This document shows, piece after piece, positions 62,101-64,000 of a stretch of 64,000 nt of DNA; within the stretch, counting starts at the first letter, position 1, and every line of letters starts with the position of its first letter. Location of the stretch: NCBI RefSeq assembly GCF_047739745.1, contig NZ_JBLLVA010000004.1:239852-303851 (forward strand), given 5' to 3'. The translations under genes were made by a program, and so were the position numbers. Under the pieces are notes generated by a model that worked only from the letters and a program-made list of their open reading frames with translations, was not told the origin of the DNA and did no database searches. The stretch comes from Pseudaminobacter sp047739745. Lineage in GTDB: Bacteria > Pseudomonadota > Alphaproteobacteria > Rhizobiales > Rhizobiaceae.

Positions 62101-63760
62101 TCGCGCCACGGTGAATGGCGCCGTGCCGCTCGACCAGGGCGCGCTTGCGCTCGATGTCGGGCTGGAAGCGTTTCCGCTGGCGGTGCTCAATGCGGTTGCA
62201 CCCGGTCAGAATCTCGGCGGCACGCTTTCGGGTACGGCCAGGCTTTCCGGACAGCTTGCCAATCCGGCCGCCTCTTTCACGCTGCGGGGTACCGGCGTGC
62301 GCGCCGCAGCGCTGGAGACCGCAGGCGCCGCGCCCCTCGAAATCAGCGCTTCGGGCAGCTATGCCGACAAGGTCCTCACCCTGTCTTCAGCCACTGCGAG
62401 CGGCCCGCAAGGCCTTTCGGTATCAGCCAGCGGCCGCCTGCCGATCTCGGGCAATGGCTTGGACCTTTCCGTCAAGGGAGAAGCGCCACTGGCGCTCGCC
62501 AACCGTTTCCTCGCCGAGCGCGGCGCCCAGGCGGGCGGCACGCTGCAAGCCAACGCGACTATCTCCGGCAATCTCAGCAAGCCGGCGATCCGGGGCATGT
62601 TTTCAACCCAAGGGGCGGAGCTCGTCGATCCGGAAAGCAATGTGCGGCTGCGTTCGATCGCCATAATGGGCACGATCGACGGCGACCGGGTGACGATCCG
62701 CAATGCTTCGGCCAATCTGGCCGCCGGCGGCTCCATTGCCGCCTCCGGCACCATATCGCTCGATGCGGCGGCCGCCTTCCCGGCCGATATTCGCATCACC
62801 CTCAACGATGCGCGCTATGCCGACGGCAATCTCGTCGTCGCAACATTGGGCGGCACGCTCGCGGTTACCGGCGGGCTGGCGCGCGATCCGCTGATTTCGG
62901 GGAATATCACCGTCTCCCGCGCCGAAATAACCGTGCCGGACAGTTTTGCCGGTGGAGCCGCCGCGCTCGACGTCAAGCACATCAGGCCACCGGCCGGCGT
63001 TGCGGCAACGCTGAAACGCGCGCACGCCGATGATGGCACGCCCACACCGACCAGCCGCCCGAGCGTGGCGCGCCTCGACATCGCGGTGAGCGCACCAAAC
63101 CGCATTTTCGTGCGCGGCCGTGGATTGGACACCGAACTCGGCGGCACGGTGCGGCTGACGGGGCCGGTCACCGACATCCAGCCCGTCGGCGGCTTCGAGC
63201 TTATTCGAGGCCGGCTCGGCATTCTGGGCCAGCGCATCACCTTCGACGAAGGCACGGTGACGCTGGTCGGCGACCTTGACCCGTTCCTGAACTTCGTCGC
63301 CCGCTCCGGCGGCAACGACATCACCGTATTCATTACCGTTACCGGCCGGGCTTCGGATATCGCCGTCGAATTCTCCTCGCAGCCCGAACTGCCTCAAGAC
63401 GAGGTGCTCGCCCGCCTGATCTTCAATCGGGGCATCAACGAATTGTCGGCATTCCAGATCGCCCAGCTCGCGGCAGCCGCAGCCGAGCTGGCCGGAGGGT
63501 CCGACACCTCGCTGCTCGGCAGCCTGCGCGGAGCGACGGGTCTCGACGATCTCGACGTGGTGACCGACAGCGAAGGCAACGCTGCGTTGCGCGCCGGCCG
63601 CTATATCCAGGACAACATCTATCTCGGCGTCGAGGCGGGCGCGCATGGCTCGACGCGCGGCACCGTCAATCTCGACATAACCGACGATTTGAAGGCGCGC
63701 GGCGCCGTCGGCACCGGCGGCGATTCAAGCCTCGGCATCTTCTACGAAAAGGACTATTAG
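59165..63760 (+). CDS. tamB: TamB, translocation and assembly / lipid-bridge protein
   Basis: Periplasm-spanning protein of 1531 residues. One N-terminal membrane helix (IRIFLTIVLFVLAFPVFA) anchors it in the inner membrane; a very long beta-helical, AsmA-like middle part is made of repetitive strands. The conserved TamB/DUF490 domain lies at the C-terminus (about 1180-1531) with LGGTVRLTGPV, RGRLGILGQRITFDEGTV and ARLIFNRGINELSAFQIAQL, ending in GIFYEKDY. It works with TamA in inserting outer-membrane proteins and has been linked to lipid transport. The last codon lies only 14 bases from the IS110 transposase stop. Confidence 0.94.
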   Translation: MIRIFLTIVLFVLAFPVFAQDTEQADRSYFIGFVEDQLSSPNRQIRINNIQGVLSSNATIGEITIADRDGVWLRIVNARIVWTRSALLLGRLDIDTLSADRIDVLRKPLPDESAPAPEAGGFQIPELPISVSLDALEVPHVTFGQDVFGLASEMAITGRLQLAGGSLDTALNVTRLDGPGGQLALSAAYANASQVLNLDLKLDEPANGVVANLLNIEGRPPVALALQGKGPLAELDLALTLDADAERVLTGTTQLRRQADGLAFTTNVEGPITRLISPRFREFFGSNTTLQAAGLVKDAGGMVLENLDLESAALKVQAAAETAADGFLQRLMLDANIDNGTNEKVLLPVPGENTVQRANVKLAFGDRAGDEWSGSIRIDDLATETFSSRSVEILLSGLAQNIATPAERHITFAATGGASGIVATRADVTEALGDRITLDVAGEWTANTPIKLAKALVAAKSVNLSLAGDIAEYAFKGDIGVQASTLAPFSALAGRDLSGGIDLAAKGELQPLTGGFDLALDGTATGLGIDSPAVDNLLEGETRITGGIARGEAGLVARQLRLFNDQVTLAADGSFATGAANFGFDVSLSDLALVSEKASGKLTAKGRAAGSDGLIGLTFGAEVPTGALVGKTLKDAVIGFEGTLQEGDLNGQLTGNAFLDGVRVELASALALTEAERRLGDLRFTAGGAKITGDVTQTKSGLLEGNLSLAAADVSTAAALLLRGAKGAVNADIVLSHENSRQNATIRADVDALTIDTIRLGKAELNATVADLFNVPIADGTLDARDISAGGIDVSELQATARQEGQTTNFKADATLKNGTRATAAGALSPIEGGYRLALQTAEVTQGSLAARLIEPAALQMRGQTISIDNLLLDVGGGRLSARGEIADKLDLDVDISNLPLAIANTMKPDLALAGTVNGKAAIGGTRTSPDISFTAQGRGIAAAALRQAGLKSINLDADGTSSASRLNVKAAITSPEGLRATVNGAVPLDQGALALDVGLEAFPLAVLNAVAPGQNLGGTLSGTARLSGQLANPAASFTLRGTGVRAAALETAGAAPLEISASGSYADKVLTLSSATASGPQGLSVSASGRLPISGNGLDLSVKGEAPLALANRFLAERGAQAGGTLQANATISGNLSKPAIRGMFSTQGAELVDPESNVRLRSIAIMGTIDGDRVTIRNASANLAAGGSIAASGTISLDAAAAFPADIRITLNDARYADGNLVVATLGGTLAVTGGLARDPLISGNITVSRAEITVPDSFAGGAAALDVKHIRPPAGVAATLKRAHADDGTPTPTSRPSVARLDIAVSAPNRIFVRGRGLDTELGGTVRLTGPVTDIQPVGGFELIRGRLGILGQRITFDEGTVTLVGDLDPFLNFVARSGGNDITVFITVTGRASDIAVEFSSQPELPQDEVLARLIFNRGINELSAFQIAQLAAAAAELAGGSDTSLLGSLRGATGLDDLDVVTDSEGNAALRAGRYIQDNIYLGVEAGAHGSTRGTVNLDITDDLKARGAVGTGGDSSLGIFYEKDY

Positions 63761-63774
63761 AGTATCCGTCTTGG

Positions 63775-64000
63775 TCAAGGGAGGGCTGGTGACCATTTCC
63801 GGTCGTCCCTCAGGAGCGCGTTTGCCAGCACGATGATCTTTCGCATGATCGCGGTGATGGCGACCTTTGGAGCTTTGCCGGCCTGTCTCAGGCATTCGTA
63901 TTTTGCCTTGAGTGGTGGATTGAAGCGCACGGCCACGAGGGCGGGCATATAGAGCGCCTGCCTGAGCCATGCCCGTCCGCCCTGAATGAAGCTCTTGCCC
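63775..64000 (-). mobile_element. IS110-family transposase, 3' end (cut by window edge)
   Basis: The last 74 codons of a minus-strand gene, ending at TGA 63777-63775. The translation contains ALYMPALVAVRFNPPLKAKYECLRQAGKAPKVAITAIMRKIIVLANALLRD in four adjoining blocks, which is the C-terminal Transposase_20 region of IS110/IS116/IS902 elements, including the conserved RA-LYM-AL-AVR-NP pattern. Only the end of the element is visible, so its state and left boundary cannot be judged. IS110 elements carry no or very short terminal repeats, and none was seen between 63761 and 63775. Confidence 0.85.

Noticed and set aside
63725..63970. 81-codon minus-strand frame at the right edge
   Set aside because: It is in another frame than the IS110 transposase C-terminus, which has clear family motifs and accounts for the same bases.

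Overview
The window is a high-GC chromosome segment of an alphaproteobacterium of the order Rhizobiales (Hyphomicrobiales), most likely of the Phyllobacteriaceae type (Mesorhizobium, Aminobacter or Aquamicrobium relatives). The case rests on three things: a near-complete rhizobial succinoglycan (exo) locus in Sinorhizobium order, a serine-cycle cluster typical of methylotrophic rhizobia, and a rhizobial-type palindromic repeat at the left edge. No taxonomic search was possible, so the genus is an inference.

Layout. (1) 1-5.1 kb: the tail of an unknown gene, a palindromic repeat, a TorR-like response regulator and a divergent operon for a TmoXWV-like (trimethylamine N-oxide / betaine type) ABC importer with a fused double permease. 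(2) 5.2-8.5 kb: a denitrification island with pseudoazurin, an NnrR-type Crp/Fnr regulator, a DUF1858 protein and a three-domain copper nitrite reductase of the Hyphomicrobium type. Its N-terminal cupredoxin domain is interrupted by a frameshift. Two TTGC-N6-GCAA boxes mark the NnrR regulon. (3) 8.7-19.2 kb: a tight five-gene operon coding for a 1748-residue protein (N,N-dimethylformamidase-like domain plus alternating DUF4082 and Ig/cadherin-like repeats), a CobW-family GTPase, a small unknown protein, and a type I secretion ABC transporter and adaptor. This is the best candidate for an undescribed system. (4) 19.4-31.0 kb: serine cycle of C1 assimilation. ppc and glyA lie on the + strand, followed by a LuxR-type regulator with a dead receiver. 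sga-mcl-mtkA-mtkB-hpr-gck form a leftward operon. (5) 31.2-54.2 kb: exopolysaccharide locus, exoZ-exoQ-exoF-exoY leftward, exoX and exoU rightward, exoV-exoW leftward, then exoT-(unknown)-exoK-L-A-M-O-N-P rightward. A phosphatase gene follows, then an ExoH-like acyltransferase and an MsbA/ExsA-like ABC exporter. exoI and exoH are missing from their usual place between exoT and exoK, where a small coiled-coil protein sits instead. (6) 54.2-63.8 kb: housekeeping genes dapB, gpmA, tRNA-Leu(CAG), a YbaK-like editing protein, an SMR efflux protein, tamA and tamB. (7) 63.8-64.0 kb: the 3' end of an IS110-family transposase, cut by the window edge.

How it fits together. A TMAO/betaine importer under a TorR-like regulator next to serine-cycle genes suggests use of methylated amines as a C1 source; the oxidation enzymes themselves are not in the window. 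The nitrite reductase island would add nitrite respiration if the frameshift is not real. The exo locus covers sugar activation (exoN), priming (exoY, exoF), chain assembly (exoA, L, M, O, U, W), decoration (exoV, exoZ, ExoH-like), flipping, polymerisation and export (exoT, exoQ, exoP, exoF), trimming (exoK) and post-translational control (exoX).
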